Source of the DNA: Occultella kanbiaonis
Lineage (GTDB): Bacteria; Actinomycetota; Actinomycetes; Actinomycetales; Beutenbergiaceae
DNA length: 64,000 bases
Assembly: GCF_009708215.1 (NCBI RefSeq)
Contig: NZ_CP046175.1
Location: 682,001 to 746,000 of the forward strand
Direction of reading: 5' to 3'
Positions 1-8,559 of the stretch are shown here, piece by piece; the first letter of the stretch is position 1; every line of letters starts with the position of its first letter. Made by a program: the position numbers and the translations under genes. Under the pieces are notes generated by a model that made no database searches, was not told the DNA's origin, and saw only the letters and a program-made list of their open reading frames with translations.

Positions 1-747
1 GTGATGCAGACCCCCGAGGAGCGGCTCGCGTGCATCGAGGTGGTGGTCGCCGAGACCGGCGGGCAGGTGCCGGTGATCGCCCACATCGGCACGAACGCCA
101 CCCGGCTCTCCCTGGACCTGGCCGGCCGCGCCGCGGCGGCCGGAGTCGACGCCGTCTCGGCGATCCTGCCGAGCGTCCCGCTCACCCCGGCCGAGCAGCT
201 CGACTACTTCCGCACCCTCGCCCGCGGCTGCGACGTGCCGTTCGTCGCCTACAATTTCCCCGGCCGCACCGGGGTGGACCTGAGCGTGGAGTTCTTCGCC
301 GCGCTCGCCGAGGAGACGAACGTGGCCGGGGTGAAGTTCACGTCCCTGGACATGTTCGGGCTGCAGCAGCTGGCCCGGATCGGCGACGGCCGCCTGGCCA
401 TCTGGAACGGGCACGACGAGGTGGCCCTCGCCGGGCTCGTCTCCGGTGCCTGCGGCGCGATCGGGTCCACCTTCAACGCCGCACCGGAACTGTTCGTCCG
501 CCTGCTCGAGCAGTTCCGCCGCGGAGACTACGACGCCGCCCGGGCCACCCAGGTGAGCGTCTCGAACTACGTCCGCGACCTCGTCGCCACCGGGGTGCTG
601 CCCACACTGCGCGAACTGCTGCGCCTCCAGGGGTTCGCCATGGGCCCCTCGCGGCACCCCCTGCACGACCTCGACGCCGACGGTGCGGCACGCGTGCGCA
701 CCCTGTTCGCCGCGCACCCCGAACTCTTCACCCCTTCCGGACTCTGA
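1..747 (+). CDS. DapA/NanA-family aldolase or dehydratase, 5' end cut off
   Basis: This is a class I (Schiff-base) lyase of the dihydrodipicolinate synthase/N-acetylneuraminate lyase family. The visible part shows VAYNFPGRTG, carrying the family tyrosine, and VAGVKFTSLDMF, carrying the Schiff-base lysine. Family members have about 300 residues, whereas only 248 codons are open here and the N-terminal G-T-T/S-G-E region is missing. The gene therefore starts upstream of the window, and the GTG at base 1 is probably not the true start. It is followed after 43 bases by a sugar-binding lipoprotein and two permeases, then by a second member of the same family. This suggests that the imported compound, or a 2-keto-3-deoxy acid made from it, is the aldolase substrate. 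The lysine context resembles NanA-type lyases more than lysine-biosynthetic DapA. The exact substrate cannot be told. Confidence 0.85.
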   Translation: MMQTPEERLACIEVVVAETGGQVPVIAHIGTNATRLSLDLAGRAAAAGVDAVSAILPSVPLTPAEQLDYFRTLARGCDVPFVAYNFPGRTGVDLSVEFFAALAEETNVAGVKFTSLDMFGLQQLARIGDGRLAIWNGHDEVALAGLVSGACGAIGSTFNAAPELFVRLLEQFRRGDYDAARATQVSVSNYVRDLVATGVLPTLRELLRLQGFAMGPSRHPLHDLDADGAARVRTLFAAHPELFTPSGL

Positions 748-790
748 CTCACCGGCGCAGTTCGCTGCCGCCACATGCAAAGGAGTTGTT

Positions 791-2056
791 GTGAACATCG
801 TCGATCACCTCAACCTCACCCGCCGGCGCCTGCTGATCGGCGGTCTCGGCGCGGCCGGCCTCGGCGCGATCGCCGCCTGCACCCCCGGCGGCGGCAACGC
901 CGGCGAGGAGGCGGAACAGACCGGGGACGGCAGCAGCCTGACGTTCTGGCACTACTACGGCGGCGGCGCCACTGCGCCGATCGAGGCGCTGCTGGCGAAG
1001 TACACGCAGGAGTCCGGCGTCGCGGTCACGCCGCGGCTGATCCCGTTCGGGGACTTCAACCGGACCCTGCTGCAGTCGGCCACGTCCGGGGACCTGCCGG
1101 ACATCGCGCTCGTGAACGCCTTCGACACCGCCCTGTTCGCCGACTCCGGCATGATCGTCGACCTCAGCGACCGGGTCGAGGAGTGGGGCGAGAGCGACCA
1201 GTACTTCTCCGGGCCGATGGCCACCACGACCTTCGACGGCGCCACCTACGCCGTCCCGCACGTCGCCGACACCTACTCACTCTGGGTCAACAACGCCACG
1301 CTCGCCGCGGCCGGCCAGCAGGCACCCACCACGTGGACCGAGGTCGAGGCCGTGGCGGCCGCCGTCTCCGAGGGCCAGAACTTCGGGCTCGTGTTCTGCG
1401 GCATCGAGGGCGTCGAGGGCTCGACGGCGTGGATCCTGCGGTTCCTGGCCGCCGGCGGCGACATCCGCGACCTCGACTCCGACGCCGGGCTCGCCGCGAT
1501 GGACTCGTTCCTGCGCCTGAAGGATGCCGGCGCGATCTCCGAGGGCGTGCTCACCTGGAACGAGGACGACGTGACCCTCCAGTTCCAGAACGGCACCGCC
1601 GCGATGATGATCAACAGCGCGTCCTACCTGTCCTCGCTCGCCGAGGCCGGCGACCTCGACTTCAGCGTGGTGCCGATGCCCTCGGACACGGACCAGTTCT
1701 CGTTCCTGTCCGCGGAGAACCTGACCATCACCAAGGACTCCGCGAACGCCGACGCCGCCTGGGAACTGATCACCTGGATGCAGCAGCCGGACGTGATGAA
1801 CGAGTATCTGCCCGAGCGCAACAAGCTCCCGGTCCGCTCCGACACCGCCGAGGCCGAGATCTGGGCGGACGAGACCCGGCAGGTGTTCATCTCCCAGCTG
1901 GACGTCGCCTGGGCCCCGGACGAGGAGGTCGCCCCGGTCTCCGCGGAGATCTTCACCGGGATCCAGAACGCCCTGCAGGTCAGCCTGTCCGGGTCCGGCA
2001 CGCCCGCCGACGCGCTCGCGGCCGCGCAGGCCACGGCGGACGAGGCGCTGGCCTGA
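791..2056 (+). CDS. ABC sugar-binding lipoprotein (family 1)
   Basis: This is an extracellular solute-binding protein of the carbohydrate (MalE/UgpB-like) type, anchored to the membrane as a lipoprotein. The N-terminus has RRRLLIGG followed by a hydrophobic stretch and an AIAAC lipobox, so export may be by Tat before lipidation. The mature protein begins near Cys31 and is followed by a G/E-rich linker and the binding domain that starts at SLTFWHYYGG. I chose the GTG at 791 because AGGAG lies seven bases upstream; the frame is open further up but then would run into the preceding aldolase. At 421 residues it has normal family length. The two permease genes follow directly, with gaps of 4 bases and an overlap, forming one importer. 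No ATPase gene is present, so an ATPase encoded elsewhere must energise it. The ligand is unknown, probably a sugar acid or oligosaccharide. Confidence 0.9.
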   Translation: MNIVDHLNLTRRRLLIGGLGAAGLGAIAACTPGGGNAGEEAEQTGDGSSLTFWHYYGGGATAPIEALLAKYTQESGVAVTPRLIPFGDFNRTLLQSATSGDLPDIALVNAFDTALFADSGMIVDLSDRVEEWGESDQYFSGPMATTTFDGATYAVPHVADTYSLWVNNATLAAAGQQAPTTWTEVEAVAAAVSEGQNFGLVFCGIEGVEGSTAWILRFLAAGGDIRDLDSDAGLAAMDSFLRLKDAGAISEGVLTWNEDDVTLQFQNGTAAMMINSASYLSSLAEAGDLDFSVVPMPSDTDQFSFLSAENLTITKDSANADAAWELITWMQQPDVMNEYLPERNKLPVRSDTAEAEIWADETRQVFISQLDVAWAPDEEVAPVSAEIFTGIQNALQVSLSGSGTPADALAAAQATADEALA

Positions 2057-2060
2057 GGCG

Positions 2061-2996
2061 ATGAGCACCACCGTTCGCGCGGCGAGCGCGCCCGCGAAGG
2101 CGACCACCCGCCGTCGACCCCGTAGGCACTGGAGCCGATACGCCTACATCGCGCCCGCCGTCGTCTTCGTGGCCGCGACCACGCTCTACCCGCTCTACTA
2201 CAACATCTCGCTGAGCCTGTACGACGCCCCGATCCAGAAGTTCCTGGCCGGCACCATCGAGTTCGTCGGGCTCGCGAACTACGCCGAGGAACTGCGCAAC
2301 CCGCAGCTCTGGACCGGGCTGCGGGTGTCGCTGATCTACACGATCGCCACGATCGCGCTGATGTACGTGATCGGGCTCGCGCTCGCGGTGTTCTTCAACC
2401 GGAAGTTCGTCGGCCGCAACGCCGTCCGGGCGGCGATCTTCCTGCCGTACATCCTGCCGTCGGTGGTGGCCGCGAACGTGTGGCGGTGGATCCTGGACGG
2501 GTCCTACGGGCTGGTCAACCACGCCCTGATGTCCGTCGGGATCATCGACGCCCCGGTGTTCTGGCTCGGCCAGGGAAACTCGGCGATGGTCGCCGTGGTG
2601 CTCGCGACGGCGTGGACGATGGCGCCGTTCGCGATGCTGCTCCTGCTCGCCGGGCTGCAGAACATCCCGAAGGGCCTGTACGAGGCGGCGAGCCTGGACG
2701 GTGCCGGCCCGGTCACCCGGTTCCGGCGGATCACGCTGCCGCTGCTGCGCCCGGTGTCCCTGGTGGTCGCGCTGCTCGGGTTCATCTACACGTTCCGCAC
2801 CTTCGACACGATCTTCATCATGACCAAGGGCGGCCCGGGGGATGCCACCACGGTGCTGCCGATCCTCGCCTACAACGAGGCGTTCGTGAACTTCGAGCTC
2901 GGCAGCGGCGCGACCATCAACACCCTGATGCTCGTCATCCCGACCGTGCTCGCCCTGTTCTACTTCCGCGCGACCCGGAAGGAGGACGCGCTGTGA
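2061..2996 (+). CDS. ABC sugar permease, MalF/UgpA type
   Basis: This is an inner-membrane permease subunit of the importer encoded with the binding protein just upstream. It begins with a basic cytoplasmic tail, then a first membrane segment (YAIAPAVVFVAATTLYPLYY), and has several further hydrophobic segments. The coupling-helix signature YEAASLDGAGPVTRF lies in the second half, as expected for the EAA loop that docks the ATPase. At 311 residues it has the usual length for this subunit type. The ATG follows the stop codon of the binding protein by four bases. Its own stop overlaps the GTG of the next permease, so the two are probably translationally coupled and made in equal amount. Confidence 0.92.
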   Translation: MSTTVRAASAPAKATTRRRPRRHWSRYAYIAPAVVFVAATTLYPLYYNISLSLYDAPIQKFLAGTIEFVGLANYAEELRNPQLWTGLRVSLIYTIATIALMYVIGLALAVFFNRKFVGRNAVRAAIFLPYILPSVVAANVWRWILDGSYGLVNHALMSVGIIDAPVFWLGQGNSAMVAVVLATAWTMAPFAMLLLLAGLQNIPKGLYEAASLDGAGPVTRFRRITLPLLRPVSLVVALLGFIYTFRTFDTIFIMTKGGPGDATTVLPILAYNEAFVNFELGSGATINTLMLVIPTVLALFYFRATRKEDAL

Positions 2997-3817
2997 GGAC
3001 CCGCACCCTCGGCCTGTCCCTGACCGGCCTCGTCGTCGCCGTGGTCTACCTGATCCCGGTCTACTGGATGGTGGCGACGTCGCTGAAGGAGACCGGCGAC
3101 GTGTTCAACACCCCTCCGGACCTGGTGCCGAAACCACCCACGCTCGCCGCGTATCGCGATGCCGTGTTCGGTGACTCCGCGGTGCTGCAGGGCATCTGGT
3201 CCTCCACGATCATCACCATCCCGACGCTGCTGCTCACCCTCGCGCTCGCGGTCCCGGCCGCGTACGGGCTGGCCCGGTTCAGCCTGCGCGTCAACGGCGT
3301 CGTGATGCTGCTCATGCTCGCCGCGCAGATGCTGCCGACGATCAGCATCGCGCTGCCGATGTTCGCGATCTTCAGCGACTACGGCCTCGTGGACACCTAC
3401 GCCGGCCTGATCATCGCGAACACCTCACTGGCGCTGCCGTTCGCCGTGGTGATGCTGCGCCCGTACATGCTCGCGATCCCGCAGGACCTGATGGACGCCG
3501 GCCTGCTCGACGGGTGCACCGGCTTCCGGGCGTTCCGCAAGATCGGCCTGCCGCTGGTCCAGCCCGGCCTGATCATGGTCGCCACCCTCACGTTCGTGAT
3601 GACCTGGGGCGAGTTCGTGTTCGGCCTGACCCTGGCCACCAGCGACGCGATCCAACCGATCACCGTGGTCCTGAACCGGTTCGTGGCGCAGTTCGGCACC
3701 CAATGGACCAACCTGATGGCCGTCTCGACCGTCATCGCCATCCCGATCATCGTCATCTTCGTACTGCTGCAGAAGTACGTCGTGGCCGGGATCTCCGAGG
3801 GCGGGATCAAGGACTGA
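2993..3817 (+). CDS. ABC sugar permease, MalG/UgpE type
   Basis: This is the second permease subunit of the importer. The start at GTG 2993 overlaps the stop of the first permease (GTGA). It gives a protein of 274 residues beginning MRTRTLGLSLTGLV, which is normal for a MalG-type subunit. The EAA-loop equivalent reads MDAGLLDGCTGFRAFRKIGL, followed by LP and a further hydrophobic run. The conserved alanine after the first acidic residue is present and the DG core is intact. The C-terminus ends with a hydrophobic segment and GISEGGIKD, typical for this subunit. The gene ends in ATGA shared with the downstream aldolase gene, tying transport and catabolism into one transcript. Confidence 0.92.
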   Translation: MRTRTLGLSLTGLVVAVVYLIPVYWMVATSLKETGDVFNTPPDLVPKPPTLAAYRDAVFGDSAVLQGIWSSTIITIPTLLLTLALAVPAAYGLARFSLRVNGVVMLLMLAAQMLPTISIALPMFAIFSDYGLVDTYAGLIIANTSLALPFAVVMLRPYMLAIPQDLMDAGLLDGCTGFRAFRKIGLPLVQPGLIMVATLTFVMTWGEFVFGLTLATSDAIQPITVVLNRFVAQFGTQWTNLMAVSTVIAIPIIVIFVLLQKYVVAGISEGGIKD

Positions 3818-4746
3818 TGGCGATGCCGATGAGCGCGAGCGAGTTGCGGGGCGTGTGGGGCACCGTGCTGCTGCCGCTGGACCCCGGTGACCGGATCGAC
3901 CTCGGGCGCCTGCGGGCCGAGGTGGACGTCCTGACCCGCAGCGACCTGCACGGCGTCTACGCGCACGGCACGGCGGGGGAGTTCCACACGTTGACCGACG
4001 CGGAGTACGACCAGGTCAACGACCTCCTCGCAACGGCGAGTTCCGCCGTCGGCAAGCCGTTCCAGCTCGGAGCCAGCCACCCCCTGGCGCACGCGTCCCT
4101 GGAGAGGGTGCGGCGCGCCCGCGACCTCGAACCGGCCGCGATCCAGGTGATCCTGCCCGACTGGATCCCGCTGAGCGAGGCCGAGGTGCTGCGCTTCCTC
4201 GACCGGATGGCGCAGGTGGCGGCGCCCGTCCCGCTGGTGCTCTACAGCCCGCCGCACGCCAAGACCCAGGTGAGCCCGGAGCTGCTCGCCCGGATCGTGA
4301 CCGAGATGCCCGCCGTCATCGGCATCAAGACCCTCGACCGCGACGACGACTGGTTCGCGCGGATGCGGGAGTTGGAAGACCGGTGCGCGCTCTTCGTGCC
4401 CGGGCACCGGCTCGCCTCCGCCCTCGCGCGCGGCGCCCACGGCAGCTACTCCAACGTCGCCGCGCTCTCGCCGCGCGGCGCGGCCGCCTGGTGGCGGCAG
4501 ATGCAGACAGACCCCGACGGCGCAGCTGACGTCGAGCGTCGCATCGCCGAGTTCTTCGCGGCGCACGTCGCGCCGCTCGCCGCCCGCGGGCTGGGCGATC
4601 CGGCGCTCGACAAGTTCCTGGCCGCCGTCGGCGGGTGGGCGGACGTCGGCACCCGGGTCCGGTGGCCGTGGGTCGGAGCGGAGGAGTCGGTGGTGGCGCC
4701 GGCCCGGGTGGATGCGCGGGTGTTGCTGCCCGAGCTGGTCAGCTGA
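3817..4746 (+). CDS. DapA-family aldolase/dehydratase, second copy
   Basis: This is a full-length (309 residues) class I lyase of the dihydrodipicolinate synthase family. Near the N-terminus the fold begins at GVWGTVLLPLDPGDRIDL, and HGTAGEFHTL corresponds to the substrate-carboxylate loop (G-T-x-G-E). The tyrosine lies in VLYSPPHAKTQ, and the Schiff-base lysine in VIGIKTLDRDD. The start at 3817 overlaps the stop of the permease gene (ATGA); ATG codons at 3823 and 3829 are possible alternatives. Being in the same operon as the importer argues for catabolic cleavage or dehydration of a sugar-acid derivative rather than lysine synthesis. It is clearly diverged from the copy at the start of the window, so the two probably act on different intermediates. 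It converges with the arylsulfatase six bases downstream. Confidence 0.88.
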   Translation: MAMPMSASELRGVWGTVLLPLDPGDRIDLGRLRAEVDVLTRSDLHGVYAHGTAGEFHTLTDAEYDQVNDLLATASSAVGKPFQLGASHPLAHASLERVRRARDLEPAAIQVILPDWIPLSEAEVLRFLDRMAQVAAPVPLVLYSPPHAKTQVSPELLARIVTEMPAVIGIKTLDRDDDWFARMRELEDRCALFVPGHRLASALARGAHGSYSNVAALSPRGAAAWWRQMQTDPDGAADVERRIAEFFAAHVAPLAARGLGDPALDKFLAAVGGWADVGTRVRWPWVGAEESVVAPARVDARVLLPELVS

Positions 4747-4752
4747 ACGGCC

Positions 4753-7077
4753 TCAGTCGCGGGCCATCGCGGCGTGGAAGTCGCGCTCGAGGTCGAGGTA
4801 GACGTCGTCGCCGATGTTGATCTCGACGATGCGGATCGTCCCGCCGGTGAAGCCGTTCGGCGCGCCGTACTCCTTCGAGACCGGGTCGGAGCTGTCTCGG
4901 CCGACGGTGAGTCCCTCCCCGCAGAGAGCGAAGTGGCCCGGTTGTGTCTTCCACTCGCTCTTGGCCACGGCGAGGTCGTCGACGTAGAGCGTGGCTGTGC
5001 CGATCGCCTCCCCGTGTTCGCCGTGGCTCTCCTTCGTGAACTCCACGCCGAGCACGTGGGGCCCGGGGGTGAGGTTGTCCGGCGAGACCACCTGCTGCTC
5101 CGGGGGGATGCCCAGGAAGTTGTTGGCGTACCAGAGCTTGTGATCCTTGACGAAGAGCGCGTGGCCACCGAACCGAGCGCCGTTGGCGACGATCACGCCC
5201 TCGGCGTCGTCCTCGAGGTTGACCTCGGCGAGGATCTTGAACGACCGGCCGCGGATCTCGGCAGCGGCGAACTCCGGCACGGGCGAGGTGTCGGGGTAGT
5301 ACCGGTAGACGCCGCCCTCGGGGATGGTCGCGACCGGCATGTCCCTGACCAGGTCAGCGATCGACCGGTTGTCGAGTGGGAGCACGTCGTACTTGCCGGC
5401 CTCGACGTACCAGAGGTTGACGAGCTCCTGGACCTTGTCGGGGTGCTCCTCGGCGAGGTCGTGGACCTCGGACCGGTCCTCATCGGAGTGGTAGAGCTCC
5501 CAGGTGTCGTTGAGAAGGTCGGCGGCCGTCCCGCCCTGCTGGGGTGCGCGCTGGGCGACCACGTGCCAGCCCTGGTGCCACAGGGCGCGGGTGCCCATCA
5601 TCTCGTAGTACTGGATGACCTTCTCGGTCGGTCCGTCCGCGTCGAAGCTGTATTTCATCGAGACGCCCGGCAGCGGCGACTGGGCGTAGCCGAGCACCTG
5701 CTCCGGCATCTCCAGCCCGATGCACTCCAGGAGCGTCGGCACGATGTCGACGGCGTGGTGGTACTGGTTGCGGACCTCGCCCCTCGCGGCTATCCCCTTC
5801 GGCCAGGAGATCACCAGTGGGTCGGCGACACCGCCCTGGTAGGTGTAGCGCTTGAACATCTTGAACGGCGTCGAGAAGGCGGTCGCCCAGCCGGTCGGGT
5901 AGTGGTTGTAGGTCTCGGGTGAGCCCAACTGGTCCAGCATCGAGAGGTTCTGCTCGAGGTCCTCGGGGTAGGCGTTGAAGAACTTGTTCTCGTTGACGGT
6001 GCCGTCCGGGCTGCCCTCGCCCGAGGCGCCGTTGTCCGCGGCGTAGATGACGATCGTGTTGTCGAGCTGGCCGGTGTCCTCGAGGTAGTCGATGATCCGG
6101 CCAACCTGGGCGTCGGTGTACTCGGAGAAGCCGGCGTAGACCTCGGCGAACCGTGCGAAGAGCCGCTTCTCGTCGTCGTTGAGCGTCTCCCAGGGCCGCA
6201 CGTGGTCCATGGGCTGCGCCGCCTCGCCCGGGAGCGGGTTGATGTCGGTGAGCGTGGTGCCCTGGGGCACGATGCCGCGCTCGACCATCCGTGGCAGCAC
6301 CCACTCGCGGTAGGCCTCGTAGCCGTCGTCGAACTGGCCGGCGTACTTGGCGATGTACTCCTCCGGCGCGTGGTGCGGTGCATGGTTGGCCCCCGGGCAG
6401 AACCAGAGGTACCACGGCTTGTCGGGTGCGGACGTCTTGCTGTCGGCGATGAACGAGATCGCCTTGTCGGCGAGGTCCTTCGACAGGTGGTAGTCGTCCT
6501 CGGGCAGTGAGGGCTGGTCCACGTAGTGGTTGTCCTCCGCCAGCGTCGGGTACCAGTTGTTCGTCTCGCCGCCGATGAAGCCGTAGAACCTGTCGAACCC
6601 GCGAGCCAGCGGCCAGTTTCGTCTGGTGGCCCCCACTGCCCACTCGTCGATCGGCACGTTGTGGTTCTTGCCCACCCAGTAGGTGTTGTAGCCGTTCTCG
6701 CGAAGCACCTCGCCGATGGTCGCGTTCTCCATCGGGATATGGCCGGTGTGGCCAGGGAAACCCTGCGCTCCCTCGGCGATCTGGGCGAACCCGTTCTGGT
6801 GGTGGTTGCGTCCCGTCAACAGGCAGGACCGGGTCGGCGAACACAGCGCCGTGGTGTGCCACTGGGTGTAGGTGAGCCCGCTGTCAGCCAGCTTCTGCAT
6901 CGTGGGCATGTTGATTCCCCCGCCGTACGGCGACCACGCGGCGAGGCCCGTGTCGTCGTAGAGCACGAGAAGCACGTTCGGCGCCCCCTCCGGCGCGGCC
7001 GATTCGCGGAACGGCGTCCAGTCGGCCACCGAGTCCCGCACATCGATGTTGACAACACCCTTGAACTGCTTGGCCAC
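4753..7077 (-). CDS. Arylsulfatase (formylglycine sulfatase)
   Basis: This is a type I sulfatase that would hydrolyse a sulfate ester. The N-terminal catalytic alpha/beta domain opens with NVLLVLYDDTGLAAWSPYGG (metal-binding DD, residues 41-42). It carries the sulfatase signature CSPTR at residues 79-83, where Cys79 would be converted to formylglycine, followed by GRNHHQNG. Further landmarks are GKNHN (about residue 129) and YAADNGASGEG, with the second pair of metal ligands. The last 200 residues form an extra beta-rich domain, giving 774 residues, the long arylsulfatase subclass. GTG 7077 is preferred because GGGAGG lies just upstream. There is no signal peptide, so it appears cytoplasmic. 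It is the only minus-strand gene between two plus-strand sugar operons. No formylglycine-generating enzyme is encoded in the window, so activation would depend on one elsewhere or an anaerobic route. Confidence 0.93.
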   Translation of the reverse strand: MAKQFKGVVNIDVRDSVADWTPFRESAAPEGAPNVLLVLYDDTGLAAWSPYGGGINMPTMQKLADSGLTYTQWHTTALCSPTRSCLLTGRNHHQNGFAQIAEGAQGFPGHTGHIPMENATIGEVLRENGYNTYWVGKNHNVPIDEWAVGATRRNWPLARGFDRFYGFIGGETNNWYPTLAEDNHYVDQPSLPEDDYHLSKDLADKAISFIADSKTSAPDKPWYLWFCPGANHAPHHAPEEYIAKYAGQFDDGYEAYREWVLPRMVERGIVPQGTTLTDINPLPGEAAQPMDHVRPWETLNDDEKRLFARFAEVYAGFSEYTDAQVGRIIDYLEDTGQLDNTIVIYAADNGASGEGSPDGTVNENKFFNAYPEDLEQNLSMLDQLGSPETYNHYPTGWATAFSTPFKMFKRYTYQGGVADPLVISWPKGIAARGEVRNQYHHAVDIVPTLLECIGLEMPEQVLGYAQSPLPGVSMKYSFDADGPTEKVIQYYEMMGTRALWHQGWHVVAQRAPQQGGTAADLLNDTWELYHSDEDRSEVHDLAEEHPDKVQELVNLWYVEAGKYDVLPLDNRSIADLVRDMPVATIPEGGVYRYYPDTSPVPEFAAAEIRGRSFKILAEVNLEDDAEGVIVANGARFGGHALFVKDHKLWYANNFLGIPPEQQVVSPDNLTPGPHVLGVEFTKESHGEHGEAIGTATLYVDDLAVAKSEWKTQPGHFALCGEGLTVGRDSSDPVSKEYGAPNGFTGGTIRIVEINIGDDVYLDLERDFHAAMARD

Positions 7078-7410
7078 GGTGACCCTCCCCGGATCGAAGA
7101 CTCGTCCGCCTACGGTCTCCCGCGCCGATGGAGCCGGGATCATCCGAAGCGGATGAAGTTGTCCGACCGAGCCAGAGGGCTTGGTGAGGGCCCGGCCCGC
7201 CGGAGTCGGCCTACGTGTCGGGGCGGGTGTCGAGCACCCTGCGTTGAGCAGGTCGAGGCGTCGGAGTCCTCCTTGACGACCCCGAGCGGCGCTGGTTGAC
7301 TGACGGACCAACTCGATTTGCAGACGTCGGTGCCGACGCCCGTCGGGCAGACTTGGCCCGACCCCGAACCAGGAGATGAGAACCGTGATGCAGCGCAGCG
7401 AGGCGCGCCC
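7078..7410. other. Divergent intergenic region, no gene seen
   Basis: This 333-base gap separates the start of the arylsulfatase (minus) from the dehydratase (plus). I find no convincing coding frame. It holds a dyad at 7140-7156, a second GC-rich dyad (CCGACG-CC-CGTCGG, 7333-7346), and two TTGAC-type hexamers (TTGACG at 7273, TTGACT at 7296) that could serve as -35 elements for the plus-strand operon. No clear -10 element accompanies them. Confidence 0.5.
7140..7156. promoter_or_regulatory. Inverted repeat, possible operator
   Basis: TCATCCG-AAG-CGGATGA is a perfect seven-base inverted repeat with a three-base centre. It lies about 60 bases upstream of the arylsulfatase start, in the divergent region. 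Its size and position suit a regulator site, possibly for the LacI protein encoded at 11792, but no second copy was found to support that link. Confidence 0.35.
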
Positions 7411-8559
7411 GTGACCGACCCGAGGATCGTTTCGGTCGAGACCTTCGTCCTCTCCACCAGGCTCACCCTCGTGCGGATCGAGACCGACGACGGTCTCGTC
7501 GGGTGGGGCGAGCCGGTCCTCGAGGGGCGCGCGCACAGTGTCGCCCGGACCGTGCAGGAACTGACCCCGCAACTCATCGGCGAGCCCGCGCACGTGGAGC
7601 GGCTCTGGCAGCGGATGGTCAAGGAGGGCTTCTACCGCGGTGGACCCTCGCTCGGCTCCGCCGTCGCCGGGGTGGACCAGGCGCTCTGGGACCTGCTCGG
7701 CAAGCGCACCGGCCTACCGGTGCACGAGCTGCTCGGCGGCCCGGTGCGGGACACCCTCACCATCTACGCGCCCTGCCATGGCGACACACCCGAGCAGCTG
7801 CGCGAACGGGCCGCCGAACTGGTCGACGCCGGCTACCGGCTGGTCAAGACCGCCCCGGGAGGGCCGCGCGAACGGTTCGAGAACCCGGCCGGCATCGCCG
7901 CCGAGGTGGCTCGGATGGAGGCGCTGCGCGACGTCCTCGGGGACGACCGCAGCTTCGCGATCGACTTCCACGGGCGCCTGAGCGCGCCGTCGGCGAAGCG
8001 GCTGCTGGCCGCGCTGGAGCACACCGCGCCCACGTTCGTCGAGGAGCCGGTGGCGCCGCAGTACCAGCACGAACTGGGCCGGCTCACCGGCTCCACCACG
8101 ATCCCGATCGCGACCGGTGAGCGACTCTACGACCGCTGGCAGGTGGCCCCGGTGGTGGGGCTGGGCATCTCGCTGCTGCAGCCGGACGTGTCCCACTGCT
8201 TCGGCATCTCCGAGGCGATGCGGATCGCCGCCGTGGCCTCCGTGCACGACGTCGCGATCGCACCGCACTGTGCGACCGGGCCGCTCGCGCTGGCCTCCTG
8301 CGTGCAGGTCGGGTTCGCCAGCCACGACGTGGTCTTCCAGGAGTGCCAGCTGAGCGTGCACGACGCGAGCGTGAACCCGTTCCTGTCGATCGTGGACGCC
8401 GATTCGTTCCGGTACGCCGACGGGGCGCTGCTGCGCCCGACCCGGCCCGGGCTCGGTGTGGAGGTCGACGAGGAGCGGGTGCGCGCCTGGGCGGCGAACC
8501 CCGACGACGTCCCGCTCGTGCGGTGGCAGCAGCGCGACGGCAACCATGCCGAGTGGTGA
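7411..8559 (+). CDS. dgoD: Galactonate-dehydratase-like enolase-superfamily enzyme
   Basis: This enzyme of 382 residues belongs to the mandelate racemase/enolase superfamily and resembles E. coli DgoD, which dehydrates D-galactonate to 2-keto-3-deoxygalactonate. Matching landmarks are VGWGEPVLEGRA, GFYRGGPSLGSAVAG, DQALWDLLGKRTGLPVHELL, DFHGRLSAPSAKRLL, FVEEPV, TGERLY, LQPDVSHCFGISE and APHCATGPLALA. The Mg2+ ligands are the Asp of DFHGR and the Glu residues of EEP and GER. The catalytic histidine sits in APHC. The start at GTG 7411 gives the natural N-terminus TDPRIVSVETFVLST. The stop overlaps the GTG of the GH92 gene. The product would be a substrate for a DapA-type aldolase such as those at the beginning of the window. 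Galactonate as substrate is by similarity; close aldonates are possible. Confidence 0.85.
   Translation: MTDPRIVSVETFVLSTRLTLVRIETDDGLVGWGEPVLEGRAHSVARTVQELTPQLIGEPAHVERLWQRMVKEGFYRGGPSLGSAVAGVDQALWDLLGKRTGLPVHELLGGPVRDTLTIYAPCHGDTPEQLRERAAELVDAGYRLVKTAPGGPRERFENPAGIAAEVARMEALRDVLGDDRSFAIDFHGRLSAPSAKRLLAALEHTAPTFVEEPVAPQYQHELGRLTGSTTIPIATGERLYDRWQVAPVVGLGISLLQPDVSHCFGISEAMRIAAVASVHDVAIAPHCATGPLALASCVQVGFASHDVVFQECQLSVHDASVNPFLSIVDADSFRYADGALLRPTRPGLGVEVDEERVRAWAANPDDVPLVRWQQRDGNHAEW

Noticed and set aside
4753-7077. Sulfoquinovose or similar sulfosugar pathway built around the sulfatase and split transketolase
   Set aside because: The enzyme is a sulfate-ester hydrolase, not a C-S bond enzyme, and no sulfosugar isomerase, sulfoquinovosidase or sulfonate exporter was recognised in the window.
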